The notes below the pieces were generated by a model. That model did no database searches, was not told the origin of the DNA, and was given only the letters and a program-made list of their open reading frames with translations. Both the position numbers and the translations under genes were made by a program. DNA of 64,000 nt from CAUZIZ01 sp965222655 (GTDB taxonomy: Bacteria; Acidobacteriota; UBA6911; RPQK01; JAJDTT01): contig CBDCUP010000003.1 in the NCBI GenBank assembly GCA_965222655.1, positions 434,001-498,000 on the forward strand. The letters are read 5' to 3'. Below are positions 1 through 10,044 of the stretch, in pieces (the stretch's first letter is position 1; each line of letters opens with the position of its first letter).

Positions 1-2
1 GC

Positions 3-515
3 GAAGAAGGAGCTTTCCAGGAGCTATTCGACCAATTCCGTGGAAGGATCTATCGAACCGCTCTCAGGATTCTCAAGGAAGAGGAGTCGGCCTGGGACGC
101 GCTCCAGGAGACTTTTATCAACGTTTTTCGAGCCGCGCGGTGCTTCCGGGGAGATTCGAAGCTCGGAACCTGGATCAACAGAATTACCGTCAACGTCTGC
201 CTTGAAATGATCCGAAAGAACAAGAAGTATCGCAATCAGACCGATGAAGACATCTCAGAAGACGTCAATCTACAGGATCATTCGGCCAACACTCCCGAGG
301 AGTCCTTCCATGCCCAAGAGATTCGAGCGCGGGTGCAGCTGGCTCTTGGTCAACTGAACCAGAGGCATCAGTCCGTCGTCCGTCTCCACGACCTGGAGGG
401 ATTCACAATTCGCGAGATCGCACTGCGACTGGGAGTTGCCGAGGGAACGATCAAGTCTCGCCTCTTCTATGGGCGGAACGAACTCAAGAAGATTCTGGAA
501 CAGGCACAACACTAG
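3..515 (+). CDS. ECF-type RNA polymerase sigma factor (5' end outside window)
   Basis: The frame is open from base 3 to the stop at 513-515, so the start codon lies upstream. The visible part covers region 2 (FQELFDQFRGRIYRTALRIL, then an AWDALQETFINVFRA stretch typical of the core-binding helix) and region 4 (LGQLNQRHQSVVRLHDLEGF followed by the helix-turn-helix IREIALRLGVAEGTIKSRLF), which reads the -35 element. These are the two domains of extracytoplasmic-function sigma factors, which direct RNA polymerase to a small regulon and are usually held by an anti-sigma factor. No anti-sigma gene follows here; a strong hairpin lies 48 bases after the stop. The family call is secure but the regulon cannot be inferred. 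Confidence 0.93.
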   Translation, partial: EEGAFQELFDQFRGRIYRTALRILKEEESAWDALQETFINVFRAARCFRGDSKLGTWINRITVNVCLEMIRKNKKYRNQTDEDISEDVNLQDHSANTPEESFHAQEIRARVQLALGQLNQRHQSVVRLHDLEGFTIREIALRLGVAEGTIKSRLFYGRNELKKILEQAQH

Positions 516-563
516 ACCTAGTGGCGCGCTGCCGTTTGAAAGGCAGGGTTGCCAGGATTCATT

Positions 564-600
564 TCGTGTCGTTGAGTTCGTTTTGAGCTCAACGACACGA
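564..600 (+). terminator. Perfect 13-bp stem hairpin after the sigma factor gene
   Basis: TCGTGTCGTTGAG at 564-576 is the exact reverse complement of 588-600, separated by an 11-base loop. It sits 48 bases beyond the sigma-factor stop and is followed by a T-containing but not poly-T tract, so it is a probable transcription terminator or a retained RNA hairpin. The rest of 516-686 shows no gene. Confidence 0.55.
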
Positions 601-686
601 TGTTTGTGTCCGATTCGATCCCGCTTTCCACCTCTTCCTGGTCCACCCCCAGGCGTTGCTCTTCGGCGTGCTATAATCTCCAGCCA

Positions 687-868
687 AGGTTAGAGCAGGA
701 ACAAACCTGCAAATTGGTGCTCAGGCTCGGGCCAGATCGGGTCGCGACGATGTGGCGAAACCGCATGCGTAGCCGAGCAAAGCTTGAGGGTTTCGCATTT
801 GGGGCGTGGCCGAAGATGGCGTGAATCTGAGGGGCCGGCATGTGAAGCTCTTCTTGGGTGCGCCCCTA
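687..868. repeat. Degenerate copy of the 179-bp GGTCTG-ended repeat
   Basis: The core from about 713 (TTGGTGCTCAGGCTCGGGCC) through GCGAAACCGCATGCGTAGCC and TTTCGCATTTGGGGCGTGGC to GGCCGAAGATGGCGTGAA matches, with scattered changes, the interior of the element at 54262-54440. The terminal inverted repeats are eroded here, so the borders are approximate. It ends immediately before the next ORF and may have displaced that ORF's original 5' region. Confidence 0.55.
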
Positions 869-872
869 ACAG

Positions 873-1658
873 GTGAGCGGAGCCAACTTGAGACACTATC
901 GACTCAGAGGCACCTGCGGAACCAGCACGCCTTCGGTCTTCTTCGAGGTAAAGCTTGAGCTGCAAGACGTTCGGACCGGTTACAGAGTCTCGGACCAGGG
1001 TTGTTTTCGGGGTATCTGGCTGGAGGAGGCCGAGCTGAACTGGACAAAGGACATGGTGGAGTTGGTCCATCCCGAGGACCTGGAGGAGTGTTCTCCACCT
1101 CGCCCGCTATCCTGGCCGGACTCTTTGGATGAGAAGATCATCCACTATGTCATGCGGCAATACCGACCCAGGATCTGGAAGAATCTCGAGATCCGATTGT
1201 ACTCCGGCCCTAAAGAGAGCCGCGAAGAGTTTATTGAGCGGTGCCGCGAACACCTTTCTGCGGAGCATGCTGCGGAGTGGAAGCAGGTGACGGACGTGCT
1301 CCACCATCGCTCGCTGGAACTGGAGAAAAGGCTTCTCGAGACCGTAAGTCAGGAGGATGTGGAGGTAAGAGTCCGCAGGATGTCCCTGATACAGACGCTG
1401 TTCTGGAATCTGAGAGAGGACTGGAACCGGTTCTTCGTGCCTGACGGGCTTCCGCTTTCCCTGACCGAGGAAATCGTAAAGGTGCCAGTGGATCCGGACC
1501 TCCAAGAGGAAGTGCAGTTCTTTTGGCGCGATCTGGTTTCTAGATACAACGATATCCAAGAGAAGTACGAGCACGATGCTGCTAGCATCGAGCCGCATGA
1601 AGTGCACGTCAGCCGCTCGCAAGTTGAGATATCGTCGCGGGGGGTTCTCTGGTCTTAG
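873..1658 (+). CDS. Unknown protein, probably 5'-truncated
   Basis: A 261-residue frame starting at GTG, placed directly against the degenerate repeat at 687-868, so the true N-terminus may be lost. The protein is acidic and rich in helical charged segments (SREEFIERCREHLSAEHAAE, LEKRLLETVSQEDVEVRVRR). It has no signal peptide and no motif I recognise. The coding look is good throughout, and the opposite-strand frame has no plausible protein. Its stop codon TAG at 1656-1658 is part of the 5-bp CTTAG that is duplicated on both sides of the adjacent 139-bp element, so insertion happened at the stop codon without changing the protein. Possibly the C-terminal part of a larger ATPase-type protein; this is a guess from the charged helical pattern only. 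Confidence 0.55.
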   Translation: MSGANLRHYRLRGTCGTSTPSVFFEVKLELQDVRTGYRVSDQGCFRGIWLEEAELNWTKDMVELVHPEDLEECSPPRPLSWPDSLDEKIIHYVMRQYRPRIWKNLEIRLYSGPKESREEFIERCREHLSAEHAAEWKQVTDVLHHRSLELEKRLLETVSQEDVEVRVRRMSLIQTLFWNLREDWNRFFVPDGLPLSLTEEIVKVPVDPDLQEEVQFFWRDLVSRYNDIQEKYEHDAASIEPHEVHVSRSQVEISSRGVLWS

Positions 1659-1797
1659 GGTCTGTAAGGAAATAACCGATGCACTTTGGCGCGAGCTCCG
1701 TGGGGGCAGATGGGAGGCGCCGCGCCGCAGGCGATGCCGCCGCGCCCCTGCGGGCCGGGGTTCGCAGCAAAGTGTATCGATTATTTCCTTACAGACC
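1659..1797. mobile_element. 139-bp MITE with long terminal inverted repeats and CTTAG target duplication
   Basis: The left end GGTCTGTAAGGAAATAACCG and the reverse complement of the right end are nearly identical over about 33 bases, continuing to CACTTTG. The element is flanked by CTTAG at 1654-1658 and again at 1798-1802, a 5-bp direct repeat typical of transposition. The GC-rich interior has no coding capacity. The GGTCTG terminus and CTNAG-like target are shared with the unrelated-core element at 54262-54440, suggesting one transposase family mobilises both. Confidence 0.82.
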
Positions 1798-1828
1798 CTT
1801 AGTACACCTCCAATCTCGGAATTGAAGA

Positions 1829-2980
1829 ATGAGTAGAGTCCTGGTAGCGATGAGCGGCGGCGTCGACAGTTCGGCGGCCGCATTGCTTCTAAGGGACCAG
1901 GGCCACGAAGTGGTGGGTTGCACGATGCAGCTCTGGGACTACCGAAGGAACCCCACCAAGAACGGGCAGGCCCAGTTCGGCAGGTGTTGCTCCCTGGATG
2001 ATGTCTATGATGCGCGCCGCGTGGCCGAGGCCTTGGGTTTTCCCTTCTACGTCCTGAATCTGGAGAAGGAGTTCGAACGCCGCGTAATCGAGCCGTTCAT
2101 CGGCAACTATCTGGAGGGACGGACCCCTTCCCCCTGCATTCTGTGCAACACCTTCCTGAAGTTTGACCGGCTGCTGCAATTCGCCCGACAGATCGGAGTT
2201 GAGAAGGTTGCCACGGGTCACTATGTGAGACTTCTTCACGAGGGTAGCCGGGGCTATGTTCTGAAGCAGGGAAGAGATCTCTCGAAGGACCAGTCCTATT
2301 TCCTTTTCGAGATCAATCAGCTACAGCTCAAGCACCTCCTCTTTCCCCTCGGGAACTACGAGAAGGACACCATTCGCAAGATTGCCCTGGACAACCAGCT
2401 GATTACTGCCAATAAACGGGATAGCCAGGAAATCTGCTTTGTCCCAGACCGGGACTATGCAGGATTCATCCGACGTCATGCGGTGGAAGTCCACAGTGAT
2501 TTCGAACTTCCGCTGGCCCAGAGCGAAAACCCTGGCCCCATCCTGTTCAAGGATGGAAGCCGTCTGGGAACCCATCAAGGTCTTTTCAATTTCACGGTGG
2601 GACAGAGGCGTGGGCTTGGGATTTCGCATCCCCTCCCCCTCTACGTAGTCCGCCTGGACTCATCCCAAAATGCAGTGATTGTCGGCTACCGCGAGGATCT
2701 ATTTGGAAAGGGATTCATTGCTGATAAGGTGAATTGGGTAGCGGGTCAGCCTCCCGGAACCTCTTTGAAGGCTACGGTAAAGGTTCGCTCTCGGCACCAG
2801 GCGAGCCCGGCCAGGATCGTCTGCGAGGAACCAGGATCCAACAACGGTGCGCCGTCGTTGATCAAGCAGGTTCATGTCACCTTTGACTCACCGCAAATGT
2901 CATTGACTCCCGGGCAAGCGGCTGTCTTCTACCAGGCAGATCAGGTTCTTGGTGGCGGCTGGATTCGGCAGACATTCTGA
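1829..2980 (+). CDS. mnmA: tRNA-specific 2-thiouridylase MnmA
   Basis: A 383-residue cytoplasmic enzyme that adenylates U34 of Lys, Glu and Gln tRNAs and inserts sulfur delivered by the IscS/Tus relay, giving s2U34 at the wobble position. The N-terminal PP-loop SGGVDSS is at residues 9-15. The two catalytic cysteines are Cys106 in ILCN and Cys203 in QEICFVP, and the tRNA-binding signature ATGHYVR follows the first cysteine. The C-terminal beta-barrel carries the usual FTVGQRRGLGI and the closing pair of motifs around the VTFDSPQMSLTPGQAAVFYQ stretch. Length is normal for the family. The ATG follows a short 31-base gap after the 139-bp MITE. lpxB begins about 44 bases downstream on the same strand, so the two may be cotranscribed. 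Confidence 0.97.
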   Translation: MSRVLVAMSGGVDSSAAALLLRDQGHEVVGCTMQLWDYRRNPTKNGQAQFGRCCSLDDVYDARRVAEALGFPFYVLNLEKEFERRVIEPFIGNYLEGRTPSPCILCNTFLKFDRLLQFARQIGVEKVATGHYVRLLHEGSRGYVLKQGRDLSKDQSYFLFEINQLQLKHLLFPLGNYEKDTIRKIALDNQLITANKRDSQEICFVPDRDYAGFIRRHAVEVHSDFELPLAQSENPGPILFKDGSRLGTHQGLFNFTVGQRRGLGISHPLPLYVVRLDSSQNAVIVGYREDLFGKGFIADKVNWVAGQPPGTSLKATVKVRSRHQASPARIVCEEPGSNNGAPSLIKQVHVTFDSPQMSLTPGQAAVFYQADQVLGGGWIRQTF

Positions 2981-3024
2981 GCGGCTTGACCGAAACTTCT
3001 CGTCTCGAACTCCATCAAACCGAT

Positions 3025-4194
3025 ATGCCTAAACAGGGGTCTATCTTGGTAGTTACAGGTGAGACCTCCGGCGAGCAGCATGCAGCAGGTCTGATCGATG
3101 AAGTGCACCGGCAATGTCCCGACTTGTCGGTGGACTGGTTCGGAAGTGGTGGCGAGCGGATGTCCGAAGCTGGTGTCGACCTGCTGGCCGACGTTTCGCG
3201 GCTGGCGGCCATCGGGCCCTGGGACGCTCTATCCCTCCTCCCCGATTATCTCAAACTGTATCGGAGAATTCTGAAGGAAACTCGAAGCCGTGCTCCCAGG
3301 CTCGCAATCCTGGTGGATTTTCCTGAATTCAACCTCAAGTTGGCTCGTCGCCTCAAGAAAATGGGCGTCTTCGTGTGCTACTTCATTGGTCCACAGGTTT
3401 GGGCCTGGCGCTCTTCCCGGGTTCGTCAGATCGGGCGCTGTGTGGATCTGATGCTGGTGATATTACCTTTTGAGCAGGATTTCTATGAGCGTCGCCAGGT
3501 CAGTGCTCGCTATGTGGGAAACCCCTCGGTGAGTCGCCTCACTCGCTCTCAGCCGCGAGAGCCGGTCCCTCGGCCTGTGGAGAGTGGAGCCCCGTTTCTG
3601 GTGGCCTTGTTTCCGGGCAGTCGCCTGCACGAGGTGCAGCGTATTCTACCGGTTCAGCTGGATGCGGCACTTCACATACAAGCTCATTGCCAGGTGCGCT
3701 TCTGGGTGGCACAGGCTCCGGGAGTCTCGGGTCGGCAACTGCTTGGAATCTACGACTCCTGGCGGCGCAAAACCAACACGCCCCTGCCCTTGGAGATCCG
3801 CGAGGAGGGCTCCAGCCAACTACTTCCACAGGTGGACTGTGCGATAATAAAGAGTGGAACTTCGACCCTGGAGGCAACGCTGTTTCAGATTCCGTTCGCC
3901 ATGGTGTACCTCATGCCCTGGCCGACCTGGTTCTTGCTGAAACCCTTCGTAAGAACCCCAACCTATTGCCTCGCCAATCTGATTGCGGGTAAGACCATAG
4001 TTCCCGAATTCGTCCAGCGACAAGCTACCGGAGAGAATATCGGGGCCTATTTGGTTCAGTTGCTCCGGGATGAGAAAAAACGTGAAAGCGTGCGCGCGCA
4101 GCTCAAACAAGCTGCAGACCGTCTGGGTCGGCAGGACGCCTACCGAGAAGCGGCAAAGTGTCTACGCGAGTCTTTCTTGGAGAAGCAGGGATGA
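3025..4194 (+). CDS. lpxB: Lipid-A-disaccharide synthase LpxB
   Basis: A GT19 glycosyltransferase that joins UDP-2,3-diacylglucosamine to lipid X at the inner face of the cytoplasmic membrane. Family signatures are all present: VVTGETSGE at the N-terminus, LVDFPEFNLKLA, CYFIGPQVWAW, ALFPGSR and IKSGTSTLEATLF near the UDP-sugar site, and a hydrophobic MPWPTWFLLKPF membrane-association loop. I chose the ATG at 3025 (MPKQGSILVV), about 389 residues, over an upstream TTG at 2986 because alignment with the family begins there. The stop overlaps the start of the next gene as ATGA at 4191-4194, implying translational coupling. Presence of lpxB shows a lipid A-bearing outer membrane. Confidence 0.95.
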   Translation: MPKQGSILVVTGETSGEQHAAGLIDEVHRQCPDLSVDWFGSGGERMSEAGVDLLADVSRLAAIGPWDALSLLPDYLKLYRRILKETRSRAPRLAILVDFPEFNLKLARRLKKMGVFVCYFIGPQVWAWRSSRVRQIGRCVDLMLVILPFEQDFYERRQVSARYVGNPSVSRLTRSQPREPVPRPVESGAPFLVALFPGSRLHEVQRILPVQLDAALHIQAHCQVRFWVAQAPGVSGRQLLGIYDSWRRKTNTPLPLEIREEGSSQLLPQVDCAIIKSGTSTLEATLFQIPFAMVYLMPWPTWFLLKPFVRTPTYCLANLIAGKTIVPEFVQRQATGENIGAYLVQLLRDEKKRESVRAQLKQAADRLGRQDAYREAAKCLRESFLEKQG

Positions 4195-6176
4195 AGACCA
4201 GGCTTTTAGCGATCCTACTTTTTACCACCTGGGGCAACTCGATCTGGGCGCAGAACGCATCCGGAGGTCCACTCCTTATCGACGTTGAGCACTACGACAT
4301 TCAGGCGGAGGTCGATCCCGATGAGCGCTTTCTTCAAGGCCGAGTCCAGGTGCGTTTCAAGGTGCTCCAAGACACTTTGAGCATCCCCTTCGAACTGAAC
4401 AGCCGCCTCAGCATTCTGGGCGTGACCGACGAAGAGGGAAAGCGATATTCAACCCGCTTCGACGACCTCAGAAGCCATGTCATGCGGGTGCAGGGACCGA
4501 AGGCGTTTCCTCCTGGGAGCGTCAGGACCCTTACCTTCAACTTCGAAGGAACACTCGAGAGTGAAGAGTACGCCTTTCTGGACGTGGCCCGCAGCGAACG
4601 GGCCTTCATTGCTCCCGACGGAGCCACCCTTCTAACCGAAGGGCGCTGGTTTCCCCTGCACTCCTTCCCCTTGGATGCCGCGACAACCCACCTCAAGATA
4701 ACGGTGCCTCTGGGATTCACGGTGGTGGCGCCGGGAAATCTGGAGTCGATCACCACCGAAGGGGTACACGAAATCTTCACCTGGTCCAGTTCGAAGGCCG
4801 TCACCCAGGTTCCGGTAATCCTTGCCCGCTTCTTCCGTCAGCAGTTCGAGGAGGGACCGGTTCCGGTTACATTTTTCGTGACGGAGAGTCACGAAGGTGA
4901 CCTGAGCCCTTGGGCTCAGGAAATCGGTAAGATCCTGGAGTTTTTCAAGAGTGAATACGGAGAGCTACCGCTTTCCAAGTTGAATCTGGCCGCTGTTGGC
5001 AACCTGACCCTGCCCTCGCACGGCTGCTTTGAGTTGATTCTGTTGGAGTCTGCGGTGCTGGATGCCCGATCCTTACCGGTTTTCGAACTGGCTACCCGGA
5101 TAGCCCGGCACTGGTGGGGCTACTCGGTCCCGATGGCGGGAGCCTCAGATGCGTTTCTCCAGGAGGGGTTCGCCATCTACGCAGCGCTGAGATACATAGA
5201 GGCACACTATGCCGACAGGTTCTCGGCACAGCTTGCACGGCAGGCGGTCCAGGCCCTCAAGTATGAAAAGGGCGCTCCCATCACCCAAGGGCTGGCGCTG
5301 GAACTGGGCTCGGCCCAGTATGCGTCCATTGTGGGAAGCAAGGGCGCCTGGGTGCTCTACATGTTGAGCCAGCTGGTTGGACGGGAGGAGTTCAATGCCT
5401 ACTTCAAGGACTGGTTCCAGGAACGCAAAGGCAAGGCCACCCGGATTTCGGATTTCGCTGATTTTGTGAAGACCAAGACCGGCGAGGACTACGGGTGGTT
5501 CTTTGTTCAGTGGGTAGAGTCGGTGGGAGTTCCCGAGTTTCGTGTCGAGTACACCATCTTCAAATTGAAGAACGGCACCTATACCATTCGAGGTCAGATA
5601 AAACAGAGCATCGACCTCTTCAGAATGCCTTCCGATCTGTCCATCGAGACGAAGGGAGATCCGATCGAGAAGCAGCTTACGATCAACGGGAAAACCAGCT
5701 CGTTCCGGTATTCCCTGAAGGATGTACCGGTGCGAGTGATCGTCGACCCCAAGGGGAAGATCCTGCACGACTCAGCCCAGATGAGGGTACAGGTAAACAT
5801 TTCGCTAGGAGAAGAGTACCAGGAGAAGTCGGAATTCGTGGCTGCCATTCGGGAATACGAAAAGGCGAAGGAACTGGATCCCCGAAGCTCCGTGGCGCAC
5901 CACAGGCTGGGTGAAGTCTATTTTCAACAGCACAGTTATTCCAACGCCGCCAACAGCTTTCGAGATGCTCTCAATGGGAACCTGAAACCGGAATGGGTCG
6001 AAACCTGGACGCACATCTACCTGGGAAAGATCTACGACATCCTAGGTCAGCGCGAGCGGGCCAAGTCCGAGTATCGAAAGGCAGTCAACAGTAAGATCGA
6101 CTTCAATGGAGCCCAGGACGAGGCGAAGAAATACCTTGAGGAGGCCTACTCCAAACCCCGCACCGTGATCGGATAG
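4191..6176 (+). CDS. M1 aminopeptidase-like secreted protein without HExxH, plus TPR tail
   Basis: The ATG at 4191 overlaps the lpxB stop and begins a signal peptide (MKTRLLAILLFTTWGNSIWA), so the protein is exported. Residues to about 270 match the beta-saddle N-domain of M1 gluzincins, followed by the catalytic-like domain. Where active M1 enzymes have HExxHxWWG this protein has T302-R-I-A-R-H-W-W-G, so both zinc histidines and the catalytic glutamate of the motif are gone. The downstream FLQEGFAIYAAL keeps the third-ligand glutamate region. Residues from about 535 form tetratricopeptide repeats (EYEKAKELDPRSSVAHHRLG and following). It is therefore likely a non-catalytic scaffold or binding protein derived from an M1 peptidase; the fold call is firm, the role unknown. 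Confidence 0.85.
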   Translation: MKTRLLAILLFTTWGNSIWAQNASGGPLLIDVEHYDIQAEVDPDERFLQGRVQVRFKVLQDTLSIPFELNSRLSILGVTDEEGKRYSTRFDDLRSHVMRVQGPKAFPPGSVRTLTFNFEGTLESEEYAFLDVARSERAFIAPDGATLLTEGRWFPLHSFPLDAATTHLKITVPLGFTVVAPGNLESITTEGVHEIFTWSSSKAVTQVPVILARFFRQQFEEGPVPVTFFVTESHEGDLSPWAQEIGKILEFFKSEYGELPLSKLNLAAVGNLTLPSHGCFELILLESAVLDARSLPVFELATRIARHWWGYSVPMAGASDAFLQEGFAIYAALRYIEAHYADRFSAQLARQAVQALKYEKGAPITQGLALELGSAQYASIVGSKGAWVLYMLSQLVGREEFNAYFKDWFQERKGKATRISDFADFVKTKTGEDYGWFFVQWVESVGVPEFRVEYTIFKLKNGTYTIRGQIKQSIDLFRMPSDLSIETKGDPIEKQLTINGKTSSFRYSLKDVPVRVIVDPKGKILHDSAQMRVQVNISLGEEYQEKSEFVAAIREYEKAKELDPRSSVAHHRLGEVYFQQHSYSNAANSFRDALNGNLKPEWVETWTHIYLGKIYDILGQRERAKSEYRKAVNSKIDFNGAQDEAKKYLEEAYSKPRTVIG

Positions 6177-6242
6177 CCAGGCTGGGAACCACCCTCTCGA
6201 CGTCGGCCTGATGTTCCTCGCAGTTCCACAGAAACAAAAAGG

Positions 6243-6271
6243 TTGCAACCCCTGTCAGGAGACGTTAAGAT
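6243..6271 (+). promoter_or_regulatory. Promoter of the 16S rRNA gene, with downstream boxA
   Basis: TTGCAA (6243-6248) and TAAGAT (6266-6271) are separated by exactly 17 bases, a good sigma-70 promoter about 70 bases before the mature 16S start. The leader also contains GATCTTTGACAAC at about 6303-6315, which resembles the boxA antitermination signal found in rRNA leaders. Both are read directly from sequence; activity is inferred. Confidence 0.65.
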
Positions 6272-6338
6272 AGGGGTTTCCCCAGACGAAGGTCTGCGGG
6301 GAGATCTTTGACAACTAGGCAGGACGGGACCTTGGAAA

Positions 6339-7878
<1,540 letters not shown>

Positions 7879-8146
7879 CGGAAGAACAATACGGTATACG
7901 TTTTACCTGTCCCCCCTGCCTAGTTGTCCAAGCTCTCCCCGAGACCCACGTCTCCCTCCCAATCCTAGCCAATCAAAAGAGCCGCGAACGCCTTGACTCG
8001 TCGGCAATATGAGGCCAGCTTCCGAAGAGAGAGCCGGATAACAGCGAAATTTTCCTACCCCCAAAACGTCGCATCCCAGCATCGGTGTTCCGCCATCGCT
8101 GAGCGATTCGTCAGGACAGGCAAGAGTGAAGTGAAGGCTCGGCGTT

Positions 8147-8542
8147 CTACACCGAGGGGTGGATTGTCAGGTCGGTCCGGGCGAAGTCGTTGCCTTTTTG
8201 AAGCAACGACTGCCCTAGAGACTGGGCCAGCGCGTAACTGAAACAGTCACCATAGTTCAGGCCGGCTGGACGGCGTCCCTTACCGTATCGGCTAAAGGCT
8301 TGCCGAGCAATCAGAGCCTGATCAAGATCCAGCGGGACAACCGTGATCTCAGCCTTGGAAATGAGCAAATCGAGGTCGCCCAAACCAAGCGATCCATATC
8401 GTGACTCGATGATGATGGAGGTCTCAACCAAGGTTGCACTCGAGATGGAGCATGACTCCGCCTTTTCGATCGCCTCATTGAAGCGTCGGCGTTCTGGCTC
8501 ATTCTGAAGGATCGCCACGAGAGCAGAGGTATCAATCACCAT
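8147..8542 (-). CDS. vapC: VapC-family PIN-domain ribonuclease toxin
   Basis: A 131-residue PIN protein beginning MVIDTSALVAILQNEPERR. The first acidic residue is Asp4, an acidic ETSIIIE stretch gives the second, and the LNYGDCFSYALAQ helix supplies the third and fourth positions of the metal site, as in VapC toxins that cleave tRNA or rRNA. Its start overlaps the antitoxin stop by one base (TGATG at 8540-8544), the usual coupling for vapBC. It lies antisense within what would be an rRNA spacer. Confidence 0.93.
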   Translation of the reverse strand: MVIDTSALVAILQNEPERRRFNEAIEKAESCSISSATLVETSIIIESRYGSLGLGDLDLLISKAEITVVPLDLDQALIARQAFSRYGKGRRPAGLNYGDCFSYALAQSLGQSLLQKGNDFARTDLTIHPSV

Positions 8543-8796
8543 CAGCCCGGAAGACCCCGAGCTCCATAGCCGATGATTTCGTCGTCACTTCGCCTGTCCA
8601 GAACAGGCAGAGAGGCACAGTGAGAAGCAATCTCGTCCAGTTCGTCGGCCAGCTGTCGGCCTGATCGGTCGCGATCGAGGCGCCTCAAGCGCTCGCGTAA
8701 AGCCTTGGTGACTGCTTCCGTTTTCGTCTCTCCAGTACGCCTGGCAAGTGTCTCGGCCAGCCGTTCAGCCTCGGTGTTTCTAATGTTCAGAGCCAT
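8542..8796 (-). CDS. vapB: VapB-family antitoxin
   Basis: An 84-residue protein starting MALNIRNTEAERLAETLARR, matching the short VapB/Rv0623-type antitoxins whose N-terminal strand-helix-helix binds operator DNA and whose C-terminus blocks VapC. I use the ATG at 8796 rather than the upstream start because this is where the family begins and because the operator-like palindrome lies just in front of it. Acidic C-terminal tail (RRSDDEIIGYGARGLPG). Confidence 0.92.
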   Translation of the reverse strand: MALNIRNTEAERLAETLARRTGETKTEAVTKALRERLRRLDRDRSGRQLADELDEIASHCASLPVLDRRSDDEIIGYGARGLPG

Positions 8797-8808
8797 TTCT
8801 TCTTTACG

Positions 8809-8826
8809 TGTAGATTGTCTACTACA
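8809..8826 (-). promoter_or_regulatory. Candidate vapBC operator palindrome
   Basis: TGTAG (8809-8813) and CTACA (8822-8826) form an inverted repeat with an 8-base spacer, with a second nested GTAG-N5-CTAC. It sits 13 bases upstream of vapB, where VapBC complexes normally bind to autorepress. Confidence 0.5.
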
Positions 8827-8981
8827 ATGTAACACTCTTGGTCCGGGTGATCAAGGGGGCAGCTTTGCTAGATCGGGAACGTGCTAGACTAAGCGCGCGA
8901 AGGAGCCATCCGAATCTGGAGAGGGCTTCCTTCTCAAATGCAACTCGAGGACATTTCCTGCTCCTCGTGTTCAACGCCGGT

Positions 8982-9057
8982 GGGGGTATAGCTCAGTTGG
9001 CAGAGCACCTGCTTTGCAAGCAGGGGGTCAGCGGTTCGAATCCGCTTACCTCCACCA
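8982..9057 (+). tRNA. tRNA-Ala (anticodon TGC)
   Basis: Full 76-nt cloverleaf: acceptor GGGGGTA pairs with TACCTCC (one G-U), D arm GCTC/GAGC, anticodon stem-loop CCTGC-TTTGCAA-GCAGG with anticodon TGC, T arm GCGGTTCGAATCCGC, discriminator A and encoded CCA. In many bacteria this tRNA sits between 16S and 23S genes. Here it lies 1.1 kb after 16S and no 23S follows. Its 3' 49 nt are repeated at 45404, marking it as the island's integration site. Confidence 0.97.
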
Positions 9058-9061
9058 ATCT
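9009..9061 (+). repeat. Left attachment repeat (attL) within tRNA-Ala
   Basis: Starts CTGCTTTGCAAGCAGGGGGT and ends four bases past the CCA (AATCT shared). Identical over 53 bases to 45404-45456; the two copies diverge immediately on both sides. Confidence 0.85.
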
Positions 9062-9217
9062 TTACAGTTAGTTACAGTGTGTGCACTAGAGCTATCCGAT
9101 ACATCTAGGTGATTAGATGCTTGCTAGATGTCAACTGAGACTCGCTGGGTGCGCCTCTACGGCCGCCCCGGTACCCTCCATATAAGGCACCCCCCTGTTT
9201 GGGGGGGGTGGGGGGTC

Positions 9218-9690
9218 TCAGTCGTCTGGTGTGATGTCGATGGTCTTGTTGTCGTGCACTCCCTCGACAGTGACCCTCGGATAGCTTCCGTCGGGCAGCG
9301 AAAACATCGGTCGGAAATCGGTATTGTGCTCGGGGCCGTCAAGCTCGCCCGTGACCTTGCCGAGCAGCTCCAGACAGCCACGCTTCTCACGGATGGCGCT
9401 CAGGGCAAGGCGCATGTCGCCGTTGGCCACACTCTCGACGTAGATGGTGTCGGTCCGGGCCAGCAGCGCTCCGACCTCCTCCAGTAGACTCTCGCCTCTA
9501 AGGATCTCCTCGGCTTCCTGCGCCTTGGCCAGGGCCTTCGGAAGATGGGCATTTCTGTGACGGTGGAGTGCCGACTTCGAGATCCCGTGCCGTCCCGCCA
9601 GGTCCCGCATCGGCTCGCCGTGGATCAGCGACCGCTCGATGGCGTCGCGGCTAACATGTAGACAAACAGTGCATTTATTTGAGGGCCATC
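9218..9690 (-). pseudogene. Phage-type helix-turn-helix protein, remnant
   Basis: The frame reads TVCLHVSRDAIERSLIHGEP, then MRDLAGRHGISKSALHRHRN, a resolvase-like HTH preceded by a CxxC pair, followed by a helical segment and a ...LGKVTGELDG tail. Such small HTH proteins are common in phages and islands, where some act as terminase small subunits. The only ATG (at 9610) would cut off the first helix, and upstream the frame meets a stop with no good start. The 5' end is therefore lost or uses a rare start. It faces the tRNA-Ala/attL junction. Confidence 0.5.
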
Positions 9691-9811
9691 ACCCCCCAAT
9701 GGTAGCAAACTGGGACGACTCGCTGGCGAGCAAGATGTTTGTGTGGTTGGGCGGACCTGGCCGTGGGTCTCAGGCAGATACGTGCTTCGGTGTAGAAACC
9801 ATTCTCTGAGA

Positions 9812-9909
9812 TTGCCCTTCCAGATCCAAAGATCTAGTATTGGCCAAACAGGCTCCTCTTACGTCTGGAGGCCCTGTTGATAGGCCAAACCGTGTCCCAT
9901 TACCTGTAA
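9812..9909 (+). promoter_or_regulatory. Orphan kinase-gene promoter and leader, copy 1
   Basis: TTGCCC (9812-9817), 17 bases, TAGTAT (9835-9840), then a leader with GGAGG before TTG at 9877. The TTG frame reads M-I-G-Q-T-V-S-H-Y-L then stop, the first ten residues of the island's Ser/Thr kinases. It matches 12250-12330 (intact kinase) and 40408-40511 (another orphan). This is the 5' end of a lost kinase gene, with an apparently intact promoter. Confidence 0.7.
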
Positions 9910-10044
9910 TGGGGAGGATAGGACCTCCTGACAAAGGTCCCCTCTAAATGCCGAATCTACGGTCTGGCCGAAACGGAGGGCTGACATCCGACTGGTGTTT
10001 CATTGCGAGAGAATTTGTCAGAACCTTCACAGACGGGAAAGCAA

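Noticed and set aside
1107..1883. 258-residue minus-strand ORF over the unknown gene and mnmA start
   Set aside because: It crosses the 139-bp MITE and the start of mnmA and has the composition of an antisense frame.
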